From the NCBI GenBank assembly GCA_964387935.1, contig CAYLZN010000003.1, positions 1 to 56,962 on the forward strand: a stretch of 56,962 nt of DNA. The letters run 5' to 3'. The stretch comes from CAYLZN01 sp964387935. Its GTDB lineage: Bacteria; Acidobacteriota; Vicinamibacteria; Vicinamibacterales; JAFNAJ01. This document shows positions 35,701-43,554 of the stretch, piece by piece (the stretch's first letter is position 1; each line of letters opens with the position of its first letter). The notes beneath the pieces were generated by a model. It made no database searches and was not told the DNA's origin. It was given only the letters and a program-made list of their open reading frames with translations. A program made the translations under genes and the position numbers.

Positions 35701-36289
35701 GGTTGCTGCGCGTGCCCTGGTAGGCGTAGCCGACGATGTGTGTGGGCTCGTAGGGGCGGTCGAGACGCTGGCTGCCGGAGTGGGCCAGGCCCGGCGCCAG
35801 CCCCATGATCTTGTAGGGGTCGCCGTGGATCAGGGGGAGCGACGACAGTCGAGACCGGTCCACCACCAGGCCGAGGTTGGCGTTGGAGACGTTGACGACC
35901 GGAGACTCGCCGGTCACGGTGACCGCTTCTTCGATGGCACCGACTTCCAGGACGATCGGCAGGTCCACCGTCTCGCTGATGGGCAGGATGACGTTGTCCT
36001 GGACGAACTTCTTGAACCCGATCAGCTCGACCTCGACACGGTACGTGCCCGGGAGCAGGTAGTTCACCTGGAACAGGCCCTGCTCGTTGGTATTGGCCAC
36101 CTCGGTGGTGCCGCGGGCCGGATCCGTGACCGTCACGGTGGCTCCGGGCAGCGCCGCTCTGGTCGAATCGACGACGCGGCCGGTGATGCGGCCGCGTGTC
36201 TCCTGGCCGTAGAGGGAACCCGGGAGCATGAGGGCCGCCACCACCAGGGCCGCCGCCCAGCGTCCCGAACCGGCTGGCGTCGTTGTCAT
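32756..36289 (-). CDS. TonB-dependent receptor with N-terminal carboxypeptidase-regulatory domain
   Basis: 1177 residues. The signal peptide is about 1-28 (AALVVAALMLPGSLYGQ). A CarboxypepD_reg-like beta domain follows (about 30-115: GRITGRVVDSTRAALPGATVTV, YLLPGTYRVEVELIGFKKF), then a plug (about 120-270) and an outer-membrane barrel ending ARRAQIGIKLTF with a terminal Phe. This Oar-like design is the standard large-substrate receptor of Acidobacteriota and has no SusD partner here. Its position directly before GH105 and CE12-GH2-PL22 genes suggests uptake of rhamnogalacturonan oligosaccharides. The start has AAGGAG 8 nt upstream. The 238-bp upstream region is the most AT-rich stretch of the window and holds two operator-like dyads. 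Confidence 0.9.
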   Translation of the reverse strand: MTTTPAGSGRWAAALVVAALMLPGSLYGQETRGRITGRVVDSTRAALPGATVTVTDPARGTTEVANTNEQGLFQVNYLLPGTYRVEVELIGFKKFVQDNVILPISETVDLPIVLEVGAIEEAVTVTGESPVVNVSNANLGLVVDRSRLSSLPLIHGDPYKIMGLAPGLAHSGSQRLDRPYEPTHIVGYAYQGTRSNRSDLLIDGAPSTATANANEVIASYVPPSDLVQEFKVQTATFDAQFGNTEGGVTSISIKSGTNALHGSVYYFAEPSDLGANDFFGKARGQEKVESSSDRPGFTVGGPVTIPGLYSGRDRTFFMFGYERIKDVRPRFDAGGDSWVPTEKLRNGDFSDYTSNILIYDPLTRVPGATAGQFVGQPFPGNVIPANRISPVAKQILEYYSLPKTAGLAGNIRDSELPETTEYNSITGRVDQRITDNNRMFARYSWYNRDSIYNEYLGFPESSGTWFQFQSWQFVADDVHILNPTTVLNFRYGYNRFDRNSGQQEEARNFDLTRLGFPSQYNSLVPEENRYFPRLDFDGTTMIDVAFGNDFRPNTTHSFNAVLNKASGAHAWKAGAEMRIYGERSTSTANEQAGRYQFTNAYTRQNSASGTDYFGLQNYAAFLLGLPSTTSITRMASYDEHSTTWGLYFQDDWRVGNKLTLNLGLRYEFEKPLTEVDDKSVSNFDYAYVQPIQGTVQDRYAALNDPALKALVPQLNVKGGLMFVGPDTEIPYETPKNSFLPRVGFAYQLDPRTVVRGGMGLFAGFLGQRRGDVITTGYTQSTTIGTTFNANGAPIPVSWDNALLTQPILEPVGNSQGRQTSLGNTITFFNPNPDVSKQLRWQVGVQREVRPGWSVEAVYVGNHGYDIEIVRNINALPNVYLNTDNSRTAAMVANNAFLSASVANPFAGLVPGTSLNNATIARRQLLRPYPQFQDINTTNNDGKTWYNSAQLSMQRRFSKGYTFGVAYTYSHFMQATEYLNAGDENPTKMISDLDVPHRLSINGIYELPFGQGKTFMTDASGFVQGLVGGWKVQGVYTLQSGFPVRFGTNAFYNGDEIAISDSTTLKWFNTDAFTSILTGTSTNATPVDHLRTLPFMFEDVRADAINNIDLSLIKGVGLPSGMNLEFRFEFINAFNHPYLATGNGQIVVNPTSATFGQVSASNQQNYARRAQIGIKLTF

Positions 36290-36338
36290 CGTTCTACTCC
36301 TTCGGCTGAAGGTCAACCATCCATTTGACAGATACTGA

Positions 36339-36365
36339 CCAAACCTCTGAGCAAACCAGCAAACA
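36339..36365. promoter_or_regulatory. CAAAC direct repeats upstream of the TonB receptor gene
   Basis: CCAAACC (36339), GCAAACC (36351) and GCAAACA (36359) are spaced 12 and 8 bp apart, within 80 bp of the receptor start. On the minus strand they read GTTTG. A related GGTTTGC is part of the candidate operator at 37922-37940. Possible regulator or promoter recognition elements. Confidence 0.3.
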
Positions 36366-36468
36366 CCTGGCCACACCACTTGTCGCCTGATCACCTCTTA
36401 GAATTTCAGATCTCAATCGACGGATCCAACAAAAAATGGGTCACCATGCCCAAGTGCCACGCCTCTCG

Positions 36469-36507
36469 ATCCAAGAACATGGATCCCTGAGATCCAAGAG
36501 TCTGGAT
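36469..36507. promoter_or_regulatory. Two tandem ATCCA-N6-TGGAT dyads, candidate operators
   Basis: Two 16-bp inverted repeats, ATCCA-AGAACA-TGGAT at 36469-36484 and ATCCA-AGAGTC-TGGAT at 36492-36507, centres 23 bp apart (about two helical turns). They share the extra AGA after the left arm. A degenerate relative with wider spacing (ATCCA, then TGGGT) is at 36424-36441. They lie between the rhamnose isomerase stop and the receptor start, so the natural target is the receptor operon. Confidence 0.6.
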
Positions 36508-36527
36508 ACGTGGTCTTACCACATGAT

Positions 36528-37811
36528 TCAGACGATACCGCCGCCGCGCCTGGCGACGACGGGCCGTTCCGAAGCCTTGCGGGGGCGATAGCCGCTGGCC
36601 CGGTAGACCGCCAGCGGGTCCACGGCCCCGCCCGCATCGACCCGCATGCGGGCGAGGATCGGTCCCACGTCGGTGGTGAACGCCTGTTTCAACGTCGCCT
36701 GCGCCAGGACCGCGTCGTTGTGCGCCTGGGCGGCGGTGAGGGCCTCGCGATCGACGAGGCAGGCGTGCACGTAGGCCCGGTGCACCTCGATGGCGCTCGC
36801 CATCAGCGACTCGATCGGGTCCGTGACGTTGTGCGACTGGTCCAGCATGTAGACCGGAGCGAAGCCGGGTACGCCCTCCTCCGCCGCGTCGACGAGTTCG
36901 TTGAACACGAGGAAGAGCTGGAACGGCTTGATCGACCCCGCGTCGAGGTCGTCGTCGCCGTACTGGCTGTCGTTGAAGTGGAAGCCGCCCAGCTTCCCGA
37001 ACTGGATGAGGCGCGCGACGATCATCTCGACGTTCACGGTCGGCGCGTGATGCCCGAGATCGACCAGCGAGAAGGCGCGGTCGCCGAGTTGGGTCACGCA
37101 GTAGTAGCTCACACCCCAGTCGTTCAGGACCGTCGAGTAGAACGCGGGCTCGTAGAGCTTGTGTTCGATGAACAGCCGCCACGTTGCCGGCACCGCGGCG
37201 TAGATCTGCCGCAGGCTGTCCAGATAGCGTTCGAGCGCACGCCGGACATGCTGCTGGCCGGGGAAGTTGCCCCCGTCGCCGATCCACACCGACAGCGCGG
37301 CGGCGCCCAGGGCCTCGCCGACCGCGATGCAGTGGACGTTGTGCGCCACGGCCTGCTCGCGGACGGCGGCGTCGGTGTGCGAGAGGCTCCCGAATTTGTA
37401 CGAATGCGCCTGTCCGGGCTGGTCCTCGAACGTGTTCGAGTTGACCGGCCCGAACCGCAGCCCCCGGTCCGCGGCGAACGCGCGCAGCGCCGCCGAGTCC
37501 TCGGGCTCGTCCCAGGGAATGTGAAGCGACACCTCCGGGGTGATCCGCACCAGACGCTGGATCACTTCGCAGTCCTCGAGTTTCTCGAACACCGTGCGGG
37601 GTTCGCCCGGTCCGGGGAAGCGCGCGAACCGGGTGCCCCCGGTCGCGACTCCCCACGACGGGACCGCGACCGAGAACGCCGCCGCCCGCGCCAGCACCGC
37701 GTCGATGGCGACACCACGGCGCGCGAGCTGGCGCCCGAGATGTTCGAAGTCGTCTTGCCACACAACAGCATTCCGACGCCGATCGTCCAGGAGCAGCACG
37801 TCCCAGTCCAT
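36528..37811 (-). CDS. rhaI: L-rhamnose isomerase (RhaI type)
   Basis: 427 residues, similar to the roughly 430-residue RhaI group (Pseudomonas stutzeri type) rather than E. coli RhaA. Metal ligands expected of the xylose-isomerase-like barrel are visible: Glu in FIEHKLYEPAF, Asp and His in LVDLGHHAPTV, His and Asp in GGFHFNDSQYGDDDLDAG, and Asp in MLDQSHNVTDPIE. It converts L-rhamnose to L-rhamnulose. The ATG at 37811 has GGAGG 9 nt upstream. It is divergent from the IclR-PBP regulator with 253 bp between starts and is followed by the TonB receptor gene on the same strand. It is cytoplasmic, with no signal peptide. Confidence 0.9.
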   Translation of the reverse strand: MDWDVLLLDDRRRNAVVWQDDFEHLGRQLARRGVAIDAVLARAAAFSVAVPSWGVATGGTRFARFPGPGEPRTVFEKLEDCEVIQRLVRITPEVSLHIPWDEPEDSAALRAFAADRGLRFGPVNSNTFEDQPGQAHSYKFGSLSHTDAAVREQAVAHNVHCIAVGEALGAAALSVWIGDGGNFPGQQHVRRALERYLDSLRQIYAAVPATWRLFIEHKLYEPAFYSTVLNDWGVSYYCVTQLGDRAFSLVDLGHHAPTVNVEMIVARLIQFGKLGGFHFNDSQYGDDDLDAGSIKPFQLFLVFNELVDAAEEGVPGFAPVYMLDQSHNVTDPIESLMASAIEVHRAYVHACLVDREALTAAQAHNDAVLAQATLKQAFTTDVGPILARMRVDAGGAVDPLAVYRASGYRPRKASERPVVARRGGGIV

Positions 37812-37921
37812 CCTGGCCCCCTCCGGTCGTGGCCGGTTGCGACGACGCGCCGCGGCCACCTCCGCCGCCACTGTGAGACCGCGCACCCCCCGACGCAACC
37901 GTCGCCAGCTCGGCTCGGGGA

Positions 37922-37940
37922 GGTTTGCAGCACAAAACGC
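37922..37940. promoter_or_regulatory. Candidate operator A between rhaI and the regulator gene
   Basis: GGTTTGCAGCACAAAACGC contains the inverted repeat TTTG-N5-CAAA and shares the ending ACAAAACGC with the site at 38054-38062 over the regulator's own -10 box. The two copies are 122 bp apart, compatible with looping. A GCGTTTTG copy (same 8-mer, other strand) is at 43824-43831 before the six-hairpin glycosidase gene. Confidence 0.4.
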
Positions 37941-38044
37941 GCTGTGCGCGGCCCACCCGGGGCAGAGGACGGTCGTGGCCGCGCAGTTGGAGCCAACGGC
38001 GCTCCAGACGCGCCCAGACGGATTCACTGTCTCGGTGGGCAACG

Positions 38045-38062
38045 TTGTGCTATACAAAACGC
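38045..38062 (+). promoter_or_regulatory. Extended -10 (TGC-TATACA) overlapped by candidate operator B
   Basis: TGC TATACA (38048-38056) ends 8 nt before the ATG at 38065, so the regulator mRNA is probably leaderless. The inverted repeat TTGT-N5-ACAA (38045-38057) covers the -10 box, and ACAAAACGC repeats operator A. Binding here would block its own transcription. Confidence 0.5.
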
Positions 38063-38064
38063 CC

Positions 38065-39225
38065 ATGCCGGGCCCCGACACTCGCCGCCGGCGCTCCGCC
38101 GCGGACGTGTACCTGATCAAGTCCGTCGTGCACGCCTCGGCCGTGCTGTCCGCCTTCGAGCACCGGGGAGACGCCCTGCGCCTCCGCGACGTCGTCGAGC
38201 GCTCGGGGCTCGGCAAGGGCATGTGCTTCCGCCTGCTCTACACGCTCCATCACTGCGGGTTCCTCGAGAAGGTGGAGCCGGCCCGCTATCGCCTGACGTC
38301 CGAGATCCGCCGGCACCGTCGCTACCGGATCGGCTACGCCGCCCAGGGCCAGGACACGTCGTTTCCACGCGAGGTCCAGGCCGGCCTGGCGGCCGCCGCC
38401 GAACGCGAAGCGGTGGACCTCGTCATCGTCGACAATCGCTATCAGGCCAGGACCGCGCTGCGCAACGCGGAGCTGCTCGTCCGCGAAGGCGTCGAGCTGG
38501 TGATCGAGTTCCAGACCGACGAGGCGGTCGCGCCGGCCATCGCCTCCATGTACCTCGACGCGAACATCCCGTTGATCGCGATCGACATTCCCCATCCCGG
38601 GGCGACGTACTTCGGCGCGGACAACTACACGGCCGGCCTCCTGGCCGGACGCACGCTGGGCCGCTGGGCCCGCCAGCGCTGGGACGGCAAGGTCGAGGAG
38701 ATCCTGCTGATCGAGATCGGGCGCGCGGGATCGCTGCCCCACGCCCGGCTCAAAGGCGTGCTCGCCGGCATCCACGAGACGCTCCGGCTCACGCAGGCGT
38801 GCCCCACGACCACGCTCGACGGCGACGGCCAGTTCAAGACGTCGCTCGAACGCGTGCGTCGCCACCTGCGCCAGACTCGGGCGCGGCACATCCTCGTCGG
38901 CACGGCCAACGACCCGAGCGCGCTCGGCGCCGCCCGAGCGTTCCAGGAAGCCGGGCGTGCCGAGGCCTGCGCCATCGTGGGCCAGAACGCGGAGCCCGAT
39001 GCGAGGGCGGAGCTTCGCCAGCCACGGACGCCGCTCATCGCGTCGGTCGGCTACTTTCCGGAACGCTACGGCGACGGGCTGATCAAGCTGGCGCTCGACA
39101 TCCTGTCGAAGAAGCCGGTGCCGCCCGCGGTCTTCGTCCGGCATCACGTCATCACGCGCGACAACGTCGACCACTACTACCCGAACGACGCCCTGCTCGG
39201 TGTCAGCACCTATGCGGGGTATTGA
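38065..39225 (+). CDS. Hybrid regulator: IclR-type winged helix fused to periplasmic-binding-protein sugar domain
   Basis: 386 residues. The N-terminal 80 residues (VVHASAVLSAFEHRGDALRLRDVVERSGL, GKGMCFRLLYTLHHCGFLEK) match the winged helix of IclR regulators. The rest (about 95-386) is not the IclR GAF-like effector domain but a type 1 periplasmic-binding-protein fold of the kind used by LacI and RbsB: VDLVIVDNR, NAELLVREGVELVIEFQ, IPLIAIDIPHPGATYFGADNYTAG, LVGTANDPSALGAARAF. No signal peptide, so it is a cytoplasmic regulator. It starts the plus-strand rhamnose operon and faces rhaI, which argues for L-rhamnose or a pectin oligosaccharide as ligand. Regulatory function is inference from architecture and position. 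Confidence 0.8.
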   Translation: MPGPDTRRRRSAADVYLIKSVVHASAVLSAFEHRGDALRLRDVVERSGLGKGMCFRLLYTLHHCGFLEKVEPARYRLTSEIRRHRRYRIGYAAQGQDTSFPREVQAGLAAAAEREAVDLVIVDNRYQARTALRNAELLVREGVELVIEFQTDEAVAPAIASMYLDANIPLIAIDIPHPGATYFGADNYTAGLLAGRTLGRWARQRWDGKVEEILLIEIGRAGSLPHARLKGVLAGIHETLRLTQACPTTTLDGDGQFKTSLERVRRHLRQTRARHILVGTANDPSALGAARAFQEAGRAEACAIVGQNAEPDARAELRQPRTPLIASVGYFPERYGDGLIKLALDILSKKPVPPAVFVRHHVITRDNVDHYYPNDALLGVSTYAGY

Positions 39226-39240
39226 CCCGAGGTCCTGGGA

Positions 39241-42144
39241 ATGAGGGACTCCGCCAACGCGCGTTCAACGCACCCCCGTCGACTCGCCACATCTCTGGCC
39301 CTCGTCGCCCTCGGGGCGGCAGTCGCTGCCACCGCCGTGGGCCCGTCCGGCGCTGCCGTGCGCGCGCAGATCGCGCCCGCCCGCGAGCCGCCGGGCACGG
39401 CCCCGCGAGCGTCCCTGACGAAGTTGCGCGGCGCCTTCCGTGCGCCACCCGATGACGCGCGAATCATGATGCGATGGTGGTGGTTCGGGCCGGCCGTCTC
39501 CCGAGCCGGCCTCGAGCGCGAGCTGCAGCAGATGAAGGCCGGAGGGATCGGGGGGGTCGAGATCCAGCCGGTGTATCCGGTCGCGCTCGACGATGCCGCG
39601 ACGGGCATCGTCACGCATCCCTTCCTGTCCGAGGCGTTCCTCGCCGACGTGCGCCATGCCGCGGAGGCCGCGCGGAGCCTCGGCCTGCGCGTCGATCTCA
39701 CCGTGGGCAGCGGCTGGCCGTTCGGCGGACCGCAGGTGCCGATTGCCGATGCCGCCGGGAAGCTGCGCATCCAACGAACCATCGTCGCGCCGGGGTCGAC
39801 GCACGTGCCCGTCCCGGACATTCGCGCCGGCGAGCGCCTGCTCGGGGCGTTCCTGTCACCGCAGGCTCCGGCCGCCCGCCCGGAGGACTTGCGTGAGGTC
39901 ACCGACATCGCCGATGGTGTGCTCCGGCTGGCGGAGAGCGCCACGGCGCGCCGCGAAGTGCTGTTCTTCATCAGCAGCAGGACCGGGATGATGGTGAAGC
40001 GTCCCGCGGTCGGCGCCGAAGGATTCGTCCTCAACCACTACGACCGCGCCGCCGTCGCGCGGTACCTGGATACGGTTGGCAACCGGTTGCTGTCGGCCTT
40101 CGGCCCGACACCCCCACAGGCGGTGTTCTGCGACAGTCTCGAGGTGTACGATTCGGACTGGACCGACGACTTCCTCGAGACGTTCAGGGCGCGGCGCGGC
40201 TACGACCTGCGGCCCCTCCTGCCGGGCCTCGTCATCGACAGCCCGGCAACCGCCGGCCTGCGTCACGACTGGGGTCAGACCCTGACCGAACTCCTGCGCG
40301 AGCGGTTCCTCGAACCGGTGCAGGCGTGGGCGCGGCAGCGGGGCACGCGATTCCGCGTGCAGGGGTACGGCGTCCCGCCGGCGATCGTGTCGAGCAATGC
40401 AGGAGTCGATCTCCCCGAGGGCGAGGGCTCGCAATGGAAGACGGTGAGGGCCTCGCGCTGGGCAGCCTCGATCGGTCACCTCTACGATCGACCCGTGATC
40501 TCCTCCGAGACCTGGACGTGGCTGCATTCCCCGGTGTTCAGGGCCACGCCACTCGACGTCAAGGCGGAAGCGGACCTGCACTTCCTCCAGGGCATCAATC
40601 AGCTGATCGGTCACGGCTGGCCCTACACGGCCGACGGGGTGGCGTATCCCGGCTGGCGCTTCTACGCGGCAGGTGTGTTCAACGACAGGAACCCCTGGTG
40701 GATCGTGATGCCCGACCTCGCCCGCTACCTGCAGCGGACAAGTTTTCTGCTGCGCCAGGGCCGGCCGGTCATCGACGTGGCGCTGTACCTGCCGGTCGCG
40801 GACACGTGGGCGCACTTCGTGCCCGGGAAGGTCGGCTCGATGATCGAGACCATGAACCACCGCGTCGGGCCGGACCTCCTTCCGGCGCTGCTGGCGGCAG
40901 GATTCAACGTGGATTTCGTCGACGATGGGGTGCTGGCGGAGCGGGCGCGAGTGGAGGAGGGCGAGCTGGCGATCGGGCCGAGCCGGTATCGCGCGATTGT
41001 CCTGCCCGGCATCGAGCGGATCCCGCCGGCCACGATGCGCGCGCTCGAGGCCTTCGCCGCAGGAGGAGTGCACATCATGGCCACCGGCCGCACGCCCTTG
41101 TTGGCGCCGGGGCACCGTGCTTCGGCTGCCGATCACGCAGCGGTGACGGCGGCTGCCGCGCGCCTGTTCCGCGAGCCCTCGCGAGCCGGCGCGTTCGTCG
41201 AACGCGCCGTCGACGTCGGGTCTGCGCTGACGAAGCGCCTGCAACCGGACATGGCCGTGGCGAGCGGTGCCGCTGAACTCGGCGTCGTCCACCGGCGCAC
41301 GCTGGACGCCGACCTCTACTTCGTCGCCAACACCTCGAACGCGCCACTGGCAACCGAGGCGACCTTCCGCGTGGCGGCTGCCGCGGCCGAGCGATGGGAC
41401 CCGCTCACCGGGGATGTCGTGTCGATGCCGGCGCGGCGAGCTGCCGCGGCCACGGGCACGACGGTCTCGCTGGACCTGCCGGCCTACGGGTCGATCGTGA
41501 TCGTCTTTCCGTCCGCCAGCACGACGAGGGCCGGATCGACAGCGAGGCCCCGTCCCAGCCAATCGAGACCAGCGCCGGCGCCACTCGATATCAGCGGCGG
41601 CTGGCGGGTGCGCTTCGGGCCGGAGGCGGCTACGGAGGAGTGGAGCACCCTGCGATCGTGGACCGACGATGAGCGGACGCGGTTCTTCTCCGGGGTCGCC
41701 ACGTACGAGAAGTCTGTCGAGGTCCCGGCAGCGATGCTGCAGCGCGGCCACGCCGTGGTGCTGGACTTCGGCGCGGCCCGGCCCCTGCCCGTCGGCGGCC
41801 CGAACGCCCGCGTGCAGGCCTGGCTCGAGGCACCAGTCCGCGAGGCCGCGGTGATCACGGTCAACGGCGCCCGTGCCGGGTCCGTGTGGTGCCCTCCGTA
41901 CGCACTCGACGTCACCGCCTATCTGCGCCCCGGCCCGAACTCGTTTCGCATCGACGTGGCGAACCTCGCGATCAACCACATGGCAGGTCGTGCCCTTCCC
42001 GACTACCGCCTGCTGAACTTGCGGTATGGTACGCGCTTCGAGCCCCAGGACATGGACCAGGTCCAGCCCGTTCCGGCCGGCCTGCTCGGTCCTCTTCGCC
42101 TGGTGGCTGCGCCCGCCAGTCCGGGGACGCGGCTCCCTCGATAG
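39241..42144 (+). CDS. GH106-type alpha-L-rhamnosidase
   Basis: 967 residues. Signal peptide about 1-43 (ATSLALVALGAAVAATAV, ending VRAQ). The family start ARIMMRWWWFGPAVSRAGLERELQQMKAGGIGGVEIQ is clear, followed by LTVGSGWPFGG, FCDSLEVYDSDWTDDFLETF, GYGVPPAIVSSNAGVDLPEGEG, VISSETWTWLHSPVF and INQLIGHGWPY. The C-terminal beta-sandwich ends with ITVNGARAGSVWCPPYALDV and NLAINHMAGRALPDYR. These blocks and the length fit GH106, whose members release alpha-L-rhamnose from rhamnogalacturonan and other glycans. It begins 15 bp after the regulator stop and ends 9 bp before the transporter gene, so all three form one operon. It is exported, probably to the periplasm. Confidence 0.88.
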   Translation: MRDSANARSTHPRRLATSLALVALGAAVAATAVGPSGAAVRAQIAPAREPPGTAPRASLTKLRGAFRAPPDDARIMMRWWWFGPAVSRAGLERELQQMKAGGIGGVEIQPVYPVALDDAATGIVTHPFLSEAFLADVRHAAEAARSLGLRVDLTVGSGWPFGGPQVPIADAAGKLRIQRTIVAPGSTHVPVPDIRAGERLLGAFLSPQAPAARPEDLREVTDIADGVLRLAESATARREVLFFISSRTGMMVKRPAVGAEGFVLNHYDRAAVARYLDTVGNRLLSAFGPTPPQAVFCDSLEVYDSDWTDDFLETFRARRGYDLRPLLPGLVIDSPATAGLRHDWGQTLTELLRERFLEPVQAWARQRGTRFRVQGYGVPPAIVSSNAGVDLPEGEGSQWKTVRASRWAASIGHLYDRPVISSETWTWLHSPVFRATPLDVKAEADLHFLQGINQLIGHGWPYTADGVAYPGWRFYAAGVFNDRNPWWIVMPDLARYLQRTSFLLRQGRPVIDVALYLPVADTWAHFVPGKVGSMIETMNHRVGPDLLPALLAAGFNVDFVDDGVLAERARVEEGELAIGPSRYRAIVLPGIERIPPATMRALEAFAAGGVHIMATGRTPLLAPGHRASAADHAAVTAAAARLFREPSRAGAFVERAVDVGSALTKRLQPDMAVASGAAELGVVHRRTLDADLYFVANTSNAPLATEATFRVAAAAAERWDPLTGDVVSMPARRAAAATGTTVSLDLPAYGSIVIVFPSASTTRAGSTARPRPSQSRPAPAPLDISGGWRVRFGPEAATEEWSTLRSWTDDERTRFFSGVATYEKSVEVPAAMLQRGHAVVLDFGAARPLPVGGPNARVQAWLEAPVREAAVITVNGARAGSVWCPPYALDVTAYLRPGPNSFRIDVANLAINHMAGRALPDYRLLNLRYGTRFEPQDMDQVQPVPAGLLGPLRLVAAPASPGTRLPR

Positions 42145-42153
42145 GACGCGCAG

Positions 42154-43554
42154 ATGGCCGACTCAGCGACCGCTCACCACGAGGACCCCGTCGACGAGTA
42201 CGAGCGCGAGCCCGTACCGGAGCGGGCGCGGCTCGGGTTCTCGAGCTTCGTCGGGCAGTATGCCGGTGAGCACACGGCCGGCACCGAACTGATGATCGGC
42301 CCGCTCTTCATCGCTTCCGGCGTGAGCGCGGTCGACGTCGTCGGAGGGCTGTTGGTGGGTAACCTGCTCGCGGTACTGAGCTGGCTCCTGCTGACGGCGC
42401 CCATCGCCGTGCGCGCACGGCTCACGCTGTACTACCAGCTCGAGCAGATCTGCGGCCGGCGGCTGGTGACGGCCTACAACCTCGCGAACGGCGTGATGTT
42501 CTGCTTCCTGGCCGGCGCCATGGTGACGGTGAACGCCACGGCCGTGGGCGTCTGGTTCGACATCGCGATGCCGGGTCTGACCGATGTCTACCCGAACAGC
42601 GTGGCGTGGGTCGCGGCGGTGCTCGTGATGGGCGCGCTCATCACGACCGTGGCGGCCTACGGCTACAAGGTGGTGGCGCGCATCGCCAACATCGCGGCGC
42701 CGTGGATGGTCCTGGTGTTCATCGCGTACGGCATCATTGCCGCGCGGCAACTGGGCATCGACTCGCTGGCGTCGTTCTGGCCGAAGGCCCAGGACCTGAT
42801 CTGGGTCGGGGGCGAGCCGCTCGCGGGGCGCGCGAAGTTCACGTTCTGGCACGTCATGTTCTTCGCGTGGTTCTGCAACATGGCGATGCACATCGGCATG
42901 GCGGATCTCAGCGTGTTCCGCTACGCGCGCAAGTCGTGGTACGCGGTCGGCACGGCGGCCGGCATGTATCTCGGCCATTTCATCGCCTGGCTCTCTGCAT
43001 CAATCCTGTACGCGCTGCAGTTGAGGACCATGCCGGGCAACACGGACGTGCTGCCAGGGCCCCTGGCCTACAACTCGGCCGGCGTGGCCGGCCTGATCTG
43101 CGTCATCGTCGCCGGGTGGACGACGGCCAACCCGACGATCTACCGGGCAGGTCTCGCGTTCCAGGCGATCGTGCCCTCGTCGTCTCGTTATCGCGTGACG
43201 CTCGTCACCGGGGCGCTCGCGACGGTGGCGGGCATGTTCCCGGCCATCGCGATGAAGCTGCTCGACTTCGTCGCGCTCTACGGCCTCGTGCTGATGCCGA
43301 TGGGTGCGGTGATCTTCGTCGACTTCTGGCTGGCGCGCCGCTTCGGGTTCACGCCTCGATACGCCGCGGCGAGCGGGGTCGGCGTCAACTGGGCGGCAGG
43401 CCTGGCGTGGATCCTCACGCTCGCAGGCTGTCTCGCCATCGTCAGCCTGGGGGGCCTCGAGATCTACTTCGTCGGTCTGCCCGGCTGGTTTGCAGCCGCG
43501 CTGATCTACATCGTCCTCAGCCGACTGCTGCAGCGGAAGGAGGTGCGGGCATGA
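42154..43554 (+). CDS. NCS1-like cation symporter, candidate rhamnose transporter
   Basis: 466 residues with about 12 membrane helices and a charged N-terminal cytoplasmic tail of about 30 residues. Features of the nucleobase-cation-symport-1 (cytosine/purine permease) family are visible: FVGQYAGEHTAGTELMIGPLF in helix 1, GRRLVTAYNLANGVMFCFLAGAM, and GVAGLICVIVAGWTTANPTIYRAG. Named NCS1 members carry nucleobases, hydantoins or vitamins. Here the gene is embedded between rhamnosidase and rhamnose catabolic genes and no other inner-membrane sugar transporter is present in the locus, so I infer import of L-rhamnose or a related sugar. This would be an unusual substrate for the family. The stop overlaps the start of the two-helix small protein (ATGA). 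Confidence 0.75.
   Translation: MADSATAHHEDPVDEYEREPVPERARLGFSSFVGQYAGEHTAGTELMIGPLFIASGVSAVDVVGGLLVGNLLAVLSWLLLTAPIAVRARLTLYYQLEQICGRRLVTAYNLANGVMFCFLAGAMVTVNATAVGVWFDIAMPGLTDVYPNSVAWVAAVLVMGALITTVAAYGYKVVARIANIAAPWMVLVFIAYGIIAARQLGIDSLASFWPKAQDLIWVGGEPLAGRAKFTFWHVMFFAWFCNMAMHIGMADLSVFRYARKSWYAVGTAAGMYLGHFIAWLSASILYALQLRTMPGNTDVLPGPLAYNSAGVAGLICVIVAGWTTANPTIYRAGLAFQAIVPSSSRYRVTLVTGALATVAGMFPAIAMKLLDFVALYGLVLMPMGAVIFVDFWLARRFGFTPRYAAASGVGVNWAAGLAWILTLAGCLAIVSLGGLEIYFVGLPGWFAAALIYIVLSRLLQRKEVRA

Noticed and set aside
33704..36328. Plus-strand open frame of 874 codons opposite the TonB receptor
   Set aside because: Composition is that of an antisense shadow; the minus-strand receptor is complete and has a strong ribosome site.
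36325..36330. Plus-strand TTGACA as a promoter
   Set aside because: No acceptable -10 follows at 15-19 bp and no plus-strand gene starts nearby; it is a chance match in the AT-rich receptor leader.
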